A DNA stretch of 64,000 nt from Styela clava (Eukaryota; Chordata; Ascidiacea; Stolidobranchia; Styelidae): positions 13,359,135 to 13,423,134 of the forward strand of contig NC_135255.1 of NCBI RefSeq assembly GCF_964204865.1, in the 5' to 3' direction. Of the stretch, positions 11,408 through 22,639 are shown piece after piece. A program made the position numbers and the translations under genes. Below the pieces are notes generated by a model. The model searched no databases, had not been told where the DNA came from, and saw only the letters and a list, made by a program, of their open reading frames with translations. Numbering within the stretch: the first letter of the stretch is position 1; each line of letters starts with the position of its first letter.

Positions 11408-13126
11408 TTAATTCTTTGGAAGGGAATTTGATGAAAAAACAATGTCATGCGCACTCTAAAATAAAGGAAATTGATAACCACTGAAGTATAAAGAGCTACT
11501 GAGATTATAAGAATTTTGATGTAGAATTCAGTGTTGGTGCATGTGTATTCAAAATATAATGCAATAAACGTAATAAAGGATCTATAATTAGAAAACATCT
11601 CAATACCATACCTGTGTGGCAGCTAAGCTGTCTCCCCTCTTCACCAAAACATCTGCCCACATCATAGAAATATCAGTCACTTTCTTTTTCATCTGTCTTA
11701 TCGTTTCCTCATTTATTGACATTTTTTGTATCGCAGTAGTTATAGTTTTACACAAAAAACTGTAAATCCAAGAGAAAATTTTTTGTCTCCAATGAAAATG
11801 ATGTTATAAATATAACTTTGCCATTGACAAGATAGAGTTTGTAAAACCTCATTTGTCTTTTCTTATTTTTTCTAACAAAAATGGAAATGAGATAGACAAG
11901 AAGAAATTGAAAACTCAGTCAAACCTTTCCTCTTATTACTAGAATCTTATTATTTTCAGGAACAAATTATTAAAGTTACAAAATTACTGACATTACATTT
12001 TGATAAATGTGGAATGAAAATTTACATTTCGTTTTAAATTTGCGATAATTTTTAGAATAGAAAGACATAAATCAGAATGATATGTTTAATTTGTTACTGT
12101 ATATATGATACTATGTAAATAAAATCATTCAGTTATTCAGTTGTTTTATTCGTCGATCATGGGGGAATGCAACATAGAATTCAATGAAAGGAATAAACAA
12201 GTTATAAAGTACTGGTTAGGATGAAGTTAAAAAAATAGAGGATTCTCAATTCTTACTTGCAACTATTAGCAGCGTCCAATTTTTGCTGAGATATTTCCAA
12301 TCGCAATTTTTCCCGAAGTAATTGTAACGCTGATAATGGATCTTCAGTTGATGAAGAATTCTTGATAGCAACTGAATCAATCATAATTATAGTAAAATTC
12401 GGTGTAACTTTGAAAAATCAGAAAATACAAATGACAGAACTGCCCTAAGGAGTGAAGCCATTGAATGGATCAAATATCTAACTGCTAAGGGTTAGGAACA
12501 TGATTGTCACCACTCTGATTACATGTGTAAGTTCGCAGGTTTGAATCCTGTGAGAGATAATTATGAGCGAAAAAATGACACGATTACTCGCTGCCATAGG
12601 GTGGTTCATGTGACTGCAAACTCATCCCATACCCAACATGGACCGGGAACTGGACAAGAAGCTGTAGTTCACCATGTGATAAAGCAGTCTTAATGGCATT
12701 CCCCTCTGCCAGAATAAATATGTGAATCATCTCCTATGATAATACCTATGATATAGTCCTAATTGCCATTATATCAAAATTCATACCCTACAGACACACT
12801 CTTATTCTTATATTTTCAAATTTTATCTGTGCGAATTTTTCAGTCTCAACGAAAGAAAATATATTTTCATATGTATTTGGAATGGTAAATTATTTAGTTT
12901 GGCCATCCCGGACAATCGCCGTTATCCGAGTGAACAGGTCATAAAGCGTTGAGAATCACCCTCAATGGGCATATTCGATAGTCTATTAGGCTACTCATCG
13001 TCAAGGTCAGCATGCAGGTTAGAATAGAAATTTTCATCAAGTTTATTCCTTGAATTAGAGTCAAGCTGAACTTCTAATCCTGGATAAACTTTGATCTCGA
13101 GATAATTTCGAGCATTGCTTGCAGAG
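11408..13126 (-). pseudogene. Gene Q copy 2, 3' part, broken splice donor
   Basis: The same four exons as Q1 are present: 12999-13126, 12257-12371, 11612-11759 and 11408-11455, all with open frames. The donor after the 128-bp exon has changed from GTGAGT to ATGAGT (C to T at 12998 on the plus strand). Unrepaired read-through gives DDE and then a stop two codons later. Q4 shares this change. The product is unknown, as for Q1. Upstream sequence to about 14600 is retained, so this copy shows more of the 5' side than Q1. Confidence 0.55.
12470..12725 (+). repeat. tRNA-derived SINE in the Q2 intron
   Basis: Orthologous to the SINE at 1355-1625. The sequence just before it (ACAGAACTGCCC through GAAGCCATT) matches the uninterrupted intron of Q4 and Q5, which places the left boundary at about 12462. 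Confidence 0.7.
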
Positions 13127-14453
13127 CTAAAAAGTGACAAAAAATGTTCAAATACGTATTTATTTCATTACAGAAACTCAATTAGGAGAATACCGGATTC
13201 AGATTCCGATGTTTATTCTTGGTGTGCATGAAACATTGCAGACAATTTTTTTTTAGACTATTTGAGATGGACAGACATTGATAAAAACTTGGTATTTTTT
13301 AGACACTTGCACCTTCCACTGCCTACAAGGCCCTGTAGAAGCAGCCACTAATAACTCAAAATACTGTTATATCGTTATCTGGAAAGACCCAAATCTTTTG
13401 GTTTGGCATTGCCTACACATTTTATGATATTCCGGGTGAGATGGACTTATGCGGCATTAATCCAAGATGTTAAATATTATTAAAGTAACCATGAAACCCT
13501 TCCTAATCATATTTTGCTACATTACCTCATATTTGGAAAAAAGCACTGTGGAAGAGTATTGAAATGCAAGACGTTTAAATATGCCAACCAAAGATGATTA
13601 AGATCAGTCGACGTCAAACATTTATTCAAAGAAGATGTAGAAAAGGTGGGAAACTTCTGACATTGTGGAGAGAATTCTTTTACTGTTACCTGTAGAAATG
13701 TTTTCGAATGTTAGAGGGACAAAAGTCGTAAAATAAGGTCAGTCTAGATAAGGGTTATTCAAAATGAACCTTCCGCTCCACTAGGGGACCCCAGAAAGTT
13801 TCCCTCTGGGCAAAAAGCACTTTAACTAGGCTTCATTCACGATGACAGATCTAGAATAACATTCCAAGTTATTGAGTAAAATCTTGTCTGATATTATGCA
13901 GAAAATTTGGAATTGAAAAAAAAAAAAAATTTCTTTTGAAATATTTTGCTCTTGGTAACGAATTATACATATGGATAGCTATACTATTTCTCATTGTTGT
14001 TATTCTTGTTGACGTTATTTGGAAAAAATTGCCAGTACTGCTTGATTTCTCATTTTTAGTACTTGGATAGAAAAAGTTGCAAATTTGCTATTGCTTTTAT
14101 TTTATTTCTCAAATTTTTCTATGAGACCAATATAATTACGAAAAACTTTTAGGGCTTTAATTAAAGGGGACACTTTTTTATTCCATCACACTGGTCTTTT
14201 TTGTCATAATTGGTGCTCTGAGGTCTTAAAATCCTCGTACCGTGACCTTTGATGCACAGAGGGTCATATAGAAATGGTTATCTGGCCAGATTGGTTCAAC
14301 AGTTATTGTTAATATATACCTTCACCATTGGAGCATTAATAAACATCGTTAGTCAAATGAACTTAACTTATTGAGACAATGTAACTATTTATTACAAAAT
14401 TCAAATGATAAGAAATATACTTGAAAATGATTAATTTGATCGAAAAAATAATT
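13127..14453. other. Q2 upstream intronic region, no exon recognised
   Basis: This is conserved with 33492-35100 and 62183-63500 as duplicated sequence, but substitutions and small indels are spread evenly and no frame stays open across copies. It contains A-rich and T-rich runs (near 13915) only. Confidence 0.5.
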
Positions 14454-14570
14454 CTTACTTTCAACAATGGTAAAATCTTTAAGAATTTGGCGATTATAAT
14501 AATTGAAGTTGAGTTCGTTGCAACACTGTTTGCAAAAGCCATCTTGAAGTAACATCTGGTGATTAACCAT
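14454..14570 (-). other. Candidate Q exon with a Cys-x2-Cys-Cys motif
   Basis: On the minus strand a frame starting MVNHQMLLQDGFCKQCCNEL runs into a GTAAG donor at about 14454. Q5 (about 63523-63640) keeps the frame; Q3 has a stop in it (about 35203). Its phase does not join directly to the 128-bp Q exon, so an extra exon would be needed between them. It could equally be chance. Confidence 0.25.
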
Positions 14571-14689
14571 TTACAGGGATTCCACCTTATAAAGAGAAAG
14601 AATATTGATAACAAACAACAATAAAATTTATGAAAAGGTCCCAAAGTCAAAAACAAAGTAAAAGAATAACGTAAAAATCACCTTCAACA

Positions 14690-15580
14690 TTATTCAGCAA
14701 GTTTGAAATGAGTTGATCGTAAAGAAATTCCCTTTTTACAACATTTAAATCCTACGTCGGAAGCTGTAAAACAAGTCAAACAATCTTGTGGCATTATGGA
14801 ATTAGAGGGGTAGCAAACCAACTCCTGGCAACTACTTGACCAATAGAATGCAATTTGTTCAAATTGGTTCATACTGTTCCCCTACCTTGCCTGTGTCCTC
14901 CAGGGATCTTGCTTGTGTCTCAACATTATTCTTAATTTTTATCAGTGATCTTCCCCACAGCTTCAAAATTGTTCATGATAATCTTCATGATAGCGACAAG
15001 TCTCCGGATGTGCTTGAGTCCAGAGTGAACACTAAAATACAAAAAAGTAGCGAATTGATGAAACTTAGAACTAACATTGAATGTTGAAAAATCAAAAACT
15101 ATGCTATTGCGGTAGATGCTGTATCAGCTCAGGTTTTTGTCTTCAATTTCAACTTTGTACATGGTTTACTTTGTCTTGTTCCAGTCTCATTTGCAATATG
15201 GAATTGTAGCTTGGGGATCATCTAAGAAAACCTTTCTACGTCGCATCGAAATAATTCAAAACAGCGCTATGCGTGCTGTACTCTTCACTGAACCAATGTC
15301 AAAAATAAACCCCCACTACCATAAGATGCAACTAATCAAAATGGCAGATATTTATAAAAGCGAGCTATTAAAACTCATGCACCAGCACCATAAAACTGCC
15401 TACTGCATTTTGTCAAACAAATCAGTTGCCAGTGTACACTCTTGTGCAACTCAGTCCGCTGCGTATAGCCCATACTATGTGCCTCGCTATTCCCCCAATC
15501 AGCCAATTGTTCTAGATTTATATGGAATGACTGTTATCTTTATTTGTCCATGTTTTTATAATATGCTATCACCATAATAA
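14690..15580 (+). mobile_element. 5'-truncated LINE reverse-transcriptase fragment 1
   Basis: The plus-strand frames resemble the C-terminal half of a CR1/L2/jockey-type reverse transcriptase. They include HYGIRGVANQLLA, then FLIFISDLPHS, and after frame breaks SHLQYGIVAWGSSKKTFLRR and QNSAMRAVLF. Several stops and shifts break it. It lacks the 5' half and the endonuclease. The 3' end runs into short TCACCA repeats, as LINE tails often do. The minus-strand ORF at 14690-14872 is only its antisense shadow. Confidence 0.7.
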
Positions 15581-15650
15581 TTTTCATCAACACTGTGGTT
15601 TACTTTGTTTCCAGTATTATTTGCTCCCGTCTGACAGAGCAAAATAACTC

Positions 15651-16101
15651 GGGTCTAGTATAGTTTAGTACCACAGGTACTTCCAGTGGGCGTAGCATAA
15701 CGATTTTTGCATATGTTATTCCTAACCCCCACCTGACTCTGCCATCCTAAAATTACGTCAATGCGACGTCGCCATCACGTCATAGGTCTCGAAGTATAAT
15801 TACGATCGCCCGAAATGACATCTGCGCCGTCGATAACAAACTCGCTAAAGCCGGCAAACTCTCTCCTATCGTGATCGTTGTGACGAGAAAACGAGAGAGA
15901 TAGCTTGCTCGATTTCGGGTGCTCGTCTGCGCGTTTTGGACGACCATTCGCATACTTTGGTGGGCATTATTACGCCACTGTGACGTCGAAATGACGTAAT
16001 GTTTGGGTGACATAGTCAGGTGAGGGTTAGGATTGACATATGCAAAAATTGTTGAGCCAGGCCAACTAGAAGTGCATGTGGTACTAAACTATACCAGACC
16101 C
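15651..16101. mobile_element. 451-bp MITE with long inverted repeats
   Basis: The ends GGGTCTAGTATAGTTTAGTA and its near complement open inverted repeats of roughly 120 bp each, around a GC-richer core with several GACGTC-like words. The 8-bp duplication AATAACTC flanks it exactly (15643-15650 and 16102-16109). The paralogous positions 36332 and 41802 carry AATAACTC once with no insert. Eight-base duplications fit hAT-type transposition. There is no coding content; the minus ORF at 15780-16013 lies inside the element and looks spurious. Confidence 0.85.
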
Positions 16102-16509
16102 AATAACTCCAGTATGACTTTTTCCCACAAGTTTTTTACCTCAATATCCTCAAGATTCCTTAATAGGCTATTCATCATCAATATATAAATTTGCATAAAT
16201 GTTGTATTTTTACCCAAATAGTATGTGCACCTTGCAAGAGTCATAGCACAAAATAACTTTATAGCTTATGAACTTTTCCAATAACTGAATAAAGGCAAAC
16301 TTCATTTAATATTCTGTTACCTTTAATACTGTAATAGTCAATGTTCCATAACAGGCTAATCATCATTGTATTATTATATTCCATATACGTTGTTTAATAA
16401 TTTTCCAATAATATGTGTTCCTGGCATTGACATTTTTCTGCATAAAATCCATATTATGTATTTCGAGTTCAACTGTTGCTGCGGGGAATCCCCATGTAGT
16501 TTGTAGTGG

Positions 16510-16843
16510 GCGCGGCGATGTGGCTCATCGTGCTAAGCGTTAGGAATACGCTTGCCACCGCATCTCTGATTACCCTGCGTGGGTTCGAATCCCATGCGGG
16601 GTAGTTATGTGCGAGAGGATTGCTGGACTCTTCGCCGTCGTAGGGTGGTTCACGTAACCGCTGGTCGGTTACGGCTTCCTCCACCATCAAGTCCATGCTT
16701 CCGAAACAAATAACTAACTAATCCCATACCCGACATGGACTGGTAACCGGACGAGAGGCCGTGGTTCGCCATATGGATAAGCCGTCTTATCGACTTTCCT
16801 CTCCCCCGGGATAAATATATAAATCCTATCCTATCGTGCTTCG
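16510..16843 (+). repeat. Full-length tRNA-derived SINE
   Basis: The head has a Pol III A box (TGGCTCATCGTGC, 16521-16533) and a perfect B box (GGTTCGAATCC, 16582-16592). A body about 230 bp long follows, and a tail of ATAAATATATAAATCCTATC. It looks like the best preserved master-like copy in the window, and the degraded copies in the L and Q introns align to it. It is not a functional tRNA, since the acceptor ends do not pair and the body continues. Confidence 0.85.
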
Positions 16844-16870
16844 TCCCATCCATACGCTTTGGTCCAAACC

Positions 16871-17757
16871 CAGGTTCGCGGGCCACATGTGGCCCACCGC
16901 TCCATTATATGTGGCCCGCGTCGCATTTGCGCCAACGTAGACAAAAAATCGCATTTGGTGTTGTTTCGTCATAAAAATAACCGGAAAAATCTTTTGACAT
17001 CTTGTTACATCACGAATTTAACTGAATTGACTAGTGTTATGGCTAGTGAAGTTGAATAATATTGTGCTTGGCTAGTCTAAATTGTCAACTGGCTTTCTAT
17101 TTTTTTTTGGTCGGGAATATCTGCTAGCAAAATAGGCTTCATAGAAAACTAAAAATCAAATGAGTTGGTTATGCATGATAACTAAATATTATTGTAATGG
17201 CCTAACAATATAACTCCTGCGGGTGTTTTTTTTTTGCAACCAGTCTTAACAATAATACAAAAAATGCTGCCTATATATCAGAAAATTTAGTAATTACCCT
17301 TCTGTATCTCAAATTAGGTAAAATTCGGTAATCAGTCAATTTGCAGTTATTTGTAGGATATTTTGTAAACATGAGTTTGAAAAGAAAGCTGGTCAATTTA
17401 AAGAGATATTTGACTTAATATAGGAAGGAAAATACCACAATCTTTGCTTAAATATGTCTGCAAATTGTGTCGGTAACAATCTAAAACGGCATTTTCTCAT
17501 TATGTCATCTCATCCGTTATGAAGAGTTCGATATATTACACTAAATGTAGATATAGTAAGATTTTTGCACGTTTTAGTGAGTTTTTTGGTGGTTGTTGCA
17601 TGTTTCAGCTTGATAAATGACAAGTAATGATCAATGTGATTTGAACAATAAAAGCGTTTGTTTTGTACTGTTCAACTATTCTTGGCACTACTGTGACCCG
17701 CGAACATTACAAAAATAATAGTGTGGCCCGCGAGGCTGACAACTTTGGTCCACCCTG
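16871..17757. mobile_element. hAT-like non-autonomous element, GGCCCGCG ends
   Basis: The left end CAGGTTCGCGGGCCACATG and the right end GTGGCCCGCGAGG followed by CCACCCTG form imperfect inverted termini. The inside is AT-rich with no transposase frame. A partial copy (from about 16907) is at 46720-47316, before Z-C, so the element is part of the duplicated Z block. Confidence 0.55.
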
Positions 17758-17769
17758 TAGGCATCGATG

Positions 17770-18215
17770 TAATATATTGTGCATAATTTTGATGAATAGG
17801 GGTATCTTCAACAGGGGAATACCCCAATTTATAAGTTTGAGTAGTTTCAGGCTCAAGGTGCGTGACAAACTTTATGTATTCCACTTTGATATAAAATAAT
17901 AATATCGCGTGCCTCTTGTGCGGAAAGGACATGCTATTAATCTTTGAAAATTCAACACTTTATCGGTATACGTAATTTTGATAAATAGGGGCATCCTTGA
18001 CAGGGAAGACCCCAATCTATAGATTCGAGTATTTTTATAGGCTCAAAGTGTGTGACAAACTTTATTTATTCCACTTCCAGGTAATTTTGATAAATAGGGG
18101 TATCTTCAAACAGGGAAAGATCCCAATTCCTAAGTTCGAGTAGCTCTATAGGTTCTAAGTGTGTGACAACTTTATATATTCCGATTTGACATAAAATCGC
18201 GTACCTCCTGTGCGG
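17770..18215 (+). repeat. Degenerate minisatellite, about three units of 110-150 bp
   Basis: Each unit begins TTTTGATAAATAGGGG (17788, about 17970, about 18083), continues with a CCCCAATTT-like block and GTGTGACAAACTTTAT, and ends near CGCGTGCCTCTTGTGCGG. The same array is at 47430-47770, and a single unit is at 36835-36930. Confidence 0.7.
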
Positions 18216-19548
18216 ATACCGGTTTTATGTCATATTACCATTTTCAATGAGTTGCATTTACTTTTAAAAATCAGTTGAATAAAACAAATCAGCCGGTTCC
18301 GCGTTCATTATTTTGTTTCAGTTAGTATTGTATTATCTACCACTAGAGATTCTTGTATCGATACCCAACACCACTAAAATTTATGAGAATGTGATAGATA
18401 CTTAGTTTATACGCGTAGAACGGCGACGCTACATTTTGTGAACTGGTAAAACTGTCGTCGATTGTGTCGTGCAGTCCTATTCCCTAACTAAAGTGGAGCC
18501 CCAGTTTGAAAAGCCCCTTTCTAGACATTGACAGGGAGAAAAAAAAAGGATGAAAAAAGGGATATGGATAAATATCAAAATCTTATATCGACATAAAAAC
18601 TATTCTTTGACAGCCTTGCATTTCTAAATCTGGACAAAATGTAAGGAGATCCAAGTTTGATAACAAAATGCAGACAAAGTTACGCAAATGTATTTATTAA
18701 AAAAAGTAATAATATGCCATCAAAAGCATTTTTGCTTGCAGTGAGTGTCCAAGTGAAAAATGGAATACAGAAACGGGGCAAAGCAGTGACGGAAACATAA
18801 ATACAAAGACTGAAAAAATAAAAACTGCTGAAGATCAAAAAAATCTTGGATCTTCTGAACTTCCAAATTTGCAGAAAATGAGATATTCTAGACAAGGATC
18901 TTCTCACGAACTCGACAATAATTGAGCATCATTCACAGGAACAAATCGTCTGCACAAAACTTTGGTTTAGGTCGGAAGGAATCATCCAGTTTCTTGACAA
19001 TAATCTGGTGCAGAATTGATCTTCACAAACACTTTCCACCAATTCGTTAAGGTTACACTTAAACTAAGCAAGTAGTCCTACAATACACCAAGTACTGCAT
19101 AAAACAAAACAATATTAATTGGCATCTGCAAAGCCCATGAAGGAGCCGAGATGCGAAAATAACAGTTCATGTTTGTTGTAGAACGGAACCTACTGCAGTA
19201 TTAAACAGTACTTACTGCAAGTTGAGAAGAACGGGTACTGTAGAATATGTGAATCGAAGATATAGCTGAAAAAAAATAAGTGGCAAAGATGTGTAGAAAA
19301 GATTAATGTTATGTTATGAAAGTTTTTTTTTATATTCTGCTCTATCACAATGGAAGAAAAGTTTGATTAGGACAAATACAGGCAACCACCCTGCTGTATC
19401 CTAAGGGCGCCCACTTCCGAATACCCTACATTTCTATTCTATTCTGATGCAAAATATACTGTATATACAAAAATGTAAAATATTGAGATGCTTAATATAG
19501 TAACAAAGATAACCAACCACTCTCCCCTTTTTATTGCAAGAAATTAAC
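18216..19548 (-). other. Z-B 3' flank, no gene recognised
   Basis: This duplicates 47770-49240. The minus-strand ORF at 18680-18907 is not conserved in frame in the other copy. The stretch has AT-rich sequence and a T run, with no RNA gene or protein domain that I can support. Confidence 0.5.
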
Positions 19549-19864
19549 TTAAGGAGTTTTGGGCAGCAGACATCCTGCATCCATCTGTAACCATGATGAA
19601 CATCGAATCTTTTCCGGAATAAAATCTTCAGGTTTCGCATATGTTTTCAGAGTGGTGAGATACTGCAGTAACAGAGAAAACGTATATTAAAACAAACAAA
19701 TAGTAACAACATTGTGTAGAATGGAAAGGAAAATAGAAAAAAAATTACGAATCAAACAATCCACAATGTCAGTTCTTCTTGCGGTTTCTATACAAGACAT
19801 CTTGAGTAATTTCCGAAGCAATCAAAACACCTCCAACAGGCAATGCAAGGGTGATTTCAAATAT
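19549..19864 (-). CDS. Two candidate terminal exons of Z-B
   Basis: On the minus strand, 19769-19864 follows an AG acceptor and reads 31 residues (including LALPVGGVLIASEI) to a stop. Then 19549-19662 follows a strong pyrimidine-rich CTGCAG acceptor and reads 37 residues (including KPEDFIPEKIRCSSWLQMD) to a stop. The second is followed within about 20 bases by AATAAA, which fits a true last exon with a short 3' UTR. In Z-C the second exon is intact (49241-49354), but the first has a frame-changing indel. They may be alternative ends of Z or belong to another gene; the link to the HAT exons is not proven. Confidence 0.4.
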
Positions 19865-21060
19865 CTGAAGTTACTATAAACTTTATCTGCCTCTCTTAAC
19901 ACAATACTCTATCCTGTTGTTCCTAAACTGTTCTGATGAAGAGACTAAATACAAGTCGATATAAATATTTAACCTGAAATTTTAGATTGAATGTATTCTA
20001 AATATGCATGTTACTATTCGATAATAGGAAGAAAAAAATCCAGGAGCCCTAAGTCTGCTGAAACTATACTGAAATCAAATGAATATGAGTTTCTTATTAC
20101 TTTAAAATGGGACATTCCTACAATAGTGTGAGAAAAAATTTTAAAAGAAAATTTCTTTATTTTTCTTCAGAATGCAAAATAATAGGAATGTCCATAGAAT
20201 TCAGACACGACGAAGCCCGGGTTTCAGGGCTATAACATGCAGAAAACGCAATTTACTGCTTTAAAATATTGTGAACAAATTGTACAAATTCAAAAACTTG
20301 AAGATTCCAGACTTCAAAGTCAAAAATAAAAGAATGACGAAATCAAAGCAAAGGAATAAATTAACAGTTCAAATGATGCTATTTAAATGATTTGGTTTCT
20401 GCAGACTAACTATTTAACTTTTATGCTTTTGTGTCGGTGAATCCATATGCACTCAATGCAAGGATGCTGTAGTAAGAGTGGAGATAACTATCCTAGTGAT
20501 TCAAAAGTCTTAATGCACACTAACACAAAGATATTTCTATAACGTTTCATCTGACATTGAACTTGAAACAATGAAGACAGGCTTTCAAATCAAACTGAAA
20601 GACTAGTTCCAACAAGCAAGAATATTAAAACTTCTGGTTTATCACTAGCAAAACAAAGCAGTTTTACAATCCAACACTCTGACTCTTGATTCATTGAAAT
20701 AAGAAAGTGCATCTGATTTCAGTACTAGTTTAAGAGAATAAACATTTAACTGGGGAAAATACAAGACACATTCAAAAATCTCATTCTATTCAAGCTGGAA
20801 AGTTTCTACCTGCATCTTAAGGACATCTGAAATTGAAACTCTCATAATAGCTAGTAAATCTGAAAGTATGAAATTATCACTGTACAAATAATAATAGCTA
20901 GTTCTCATAATAGCTAGTTCAAATTTGAACCCATAATCTGAAAGTATGAAAATATGACCCACAAAGAACTTTAAAATGAATGCAATCAAAATAAATCGAT
21001 TTTACGTACATTTGCAAGAAGCCACATAGTCCCAATTTTTGTACGAAATTATCACTTTAC

Positions 21061-22372
21061 AAATATAACAACTTTCTAATTGCACTCACCTGTTGCCCAG
21101 GAAACAAAGTTTAAAACATTTAACCAGTTAAGAAAAATTTATATTTACATCAGTCCACAGCTCACGAGAATATGGTACTGCATCCACTGACCGCCGGGAC
21201 AGATGTATTGCCTAAAATAGGGATTATTTTCAATAAACATAATTGTCACTTTGTCAATTTCACAAAATCAAAACTTGATACCCGTACCTTTGATATTCTT
21301 CCACGAGAGAAAAGTGACGAGACTGATCTAGATCATTTTGTGAAAAAAAAAATATAGAAATTATTAAGTTCCCTCATGAAACTTTTATAAATCAATTAAA
21401 AAAGGATTTAAACATTTAACATCTAATTACTTAGCTTTACATACAACTCCTAAGAAAACATGTTGATTACCATAAAACTTGAATAGCAAATATATCAAAT
21501 ATCATTCAAAAAAGATTATTCAAGATTTACTACATTTTCCATATCATCATGTTTTGACAAAATGTAGTTGAAGTTATCCTCCATAATATGGAAACGATTG
21601 TTGAGTCATCTCCAAAACTGAGAAAATGTCGGCAAGCCCTGGAATATAAAAAAAAATTCCATAAAATTTGGAATATCTGAGTTAATGTTCCCGAAACCTT
21701 GATCTAAAATCCAGATGAAAGTACAGTCAAAATTGAAAAACCAAACAAATATTATTTTTCCATTACAAGATAATTTACAAAGACTGTGTATATCAAATAC
21801 TAATTCTAAATGCCTATGAAGAACGCTAAAGCTGAAATGTTTCTACAATAACATTTCTAAATTTGGTATACCCTAATGGTCCCTTGTTTGATTGAAAAAT
21901 TGTTGTCAAAGAAACCCTTTTTCTTGAATATAAATTCACCAAATCAAATACAAATATTTATAAACTTATTTAAATAGATGTTGCATACTAGTTGGCGCTC
22001 CCGAAGTATGTGGACCAAAATAGCAGACACCGGAACGTAGTACGTGTACTAGGTTAGGGTTAGGCCATATTTTTATGCCAATTTTCCTTATTTTAGTTCT
22101 ACTACGAGTTCAGGGACTAGGCAAGTGACTCCTATACTATGTACCTGAAATTATGGCCTAGCCCTAACCTGGTACACATACTACGCTCAAGTGTTTGCCA
22201 TTTTGAATCACATACTTCAGGAGTACCTACTAGTTTACCTTCCAACAAATCACCATTTATCCACTTACCTCAATAACAGTGGAACATTATACGGCATCAG
22301 ATCAGTAAGAAAATTATAAGCAGTTGATATGTGTTGCCTTGTATGAAAGCATGATAAGTAGATAGACGCAAC
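21061..22372 (-). pseudogene. Gene Z copy B, 5'-truncated
   Basis: Five exons are present on the minus strand: 22269-22372, 21534-21638, 21288-21327, 21149-21211 and the probable 21061-21089. They have the same lengths and phases as in Z-A. Homology to the Z unit ends at about 22640, just before the 196-bp exon, where the repeat nest starts, so the four upstream exons (145, 154, 108 and 196 bp) are lost. A local duplication near 20840-20960 lengthens the candidate downstream hydrophobic exon. The remaining frames are open, but without 5' exons this is a decaying fragment. Confidence 0.6.
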
Positions 22373-22639
22373 CTGAAGTTTATAAAATAGTAAAATCAAT
22401 ATCATCATGTAAATACTGTCATTATCAAAAATCGTTCGGTCTATGCATTATTATATTTTATATTTAAAATATTTAGTATCCTAAATGAGTTTATTATCAT
22501 TAAGCAAAAAAGCAAATTCACAAAAATCTTTATTATCCCGAGAATTAGACATAAACATCTATAAAAAATAAAAAGATATAAATTTTAAATATAATAAACA
22601 ATAATAACAATAATAAACAACTGTACACTTACTATTAAT

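Noticed and set aside
14690-14872. Cysteine-rich 60-residue minus-strand ORF repeated at 35344 and 63739
   Set aside because: The plus strand reads as reverse-transcriptase sequence, so the conserved minus ORF is its antisense shadow.
16510-16605. tRNA gene
   Set aside because: A and B boxes are good, but the acceptor arms do not pair and a SINE body follows; paralogous degraded copies exist.
20786-20989. 67-residue hydrophobic minus-strand ORF as a membrane protein
   Set aside because: It contains a local duplication of an intronic segment; only the end ISDVLKMQ is shared with Z-A, and the phase does not fit.
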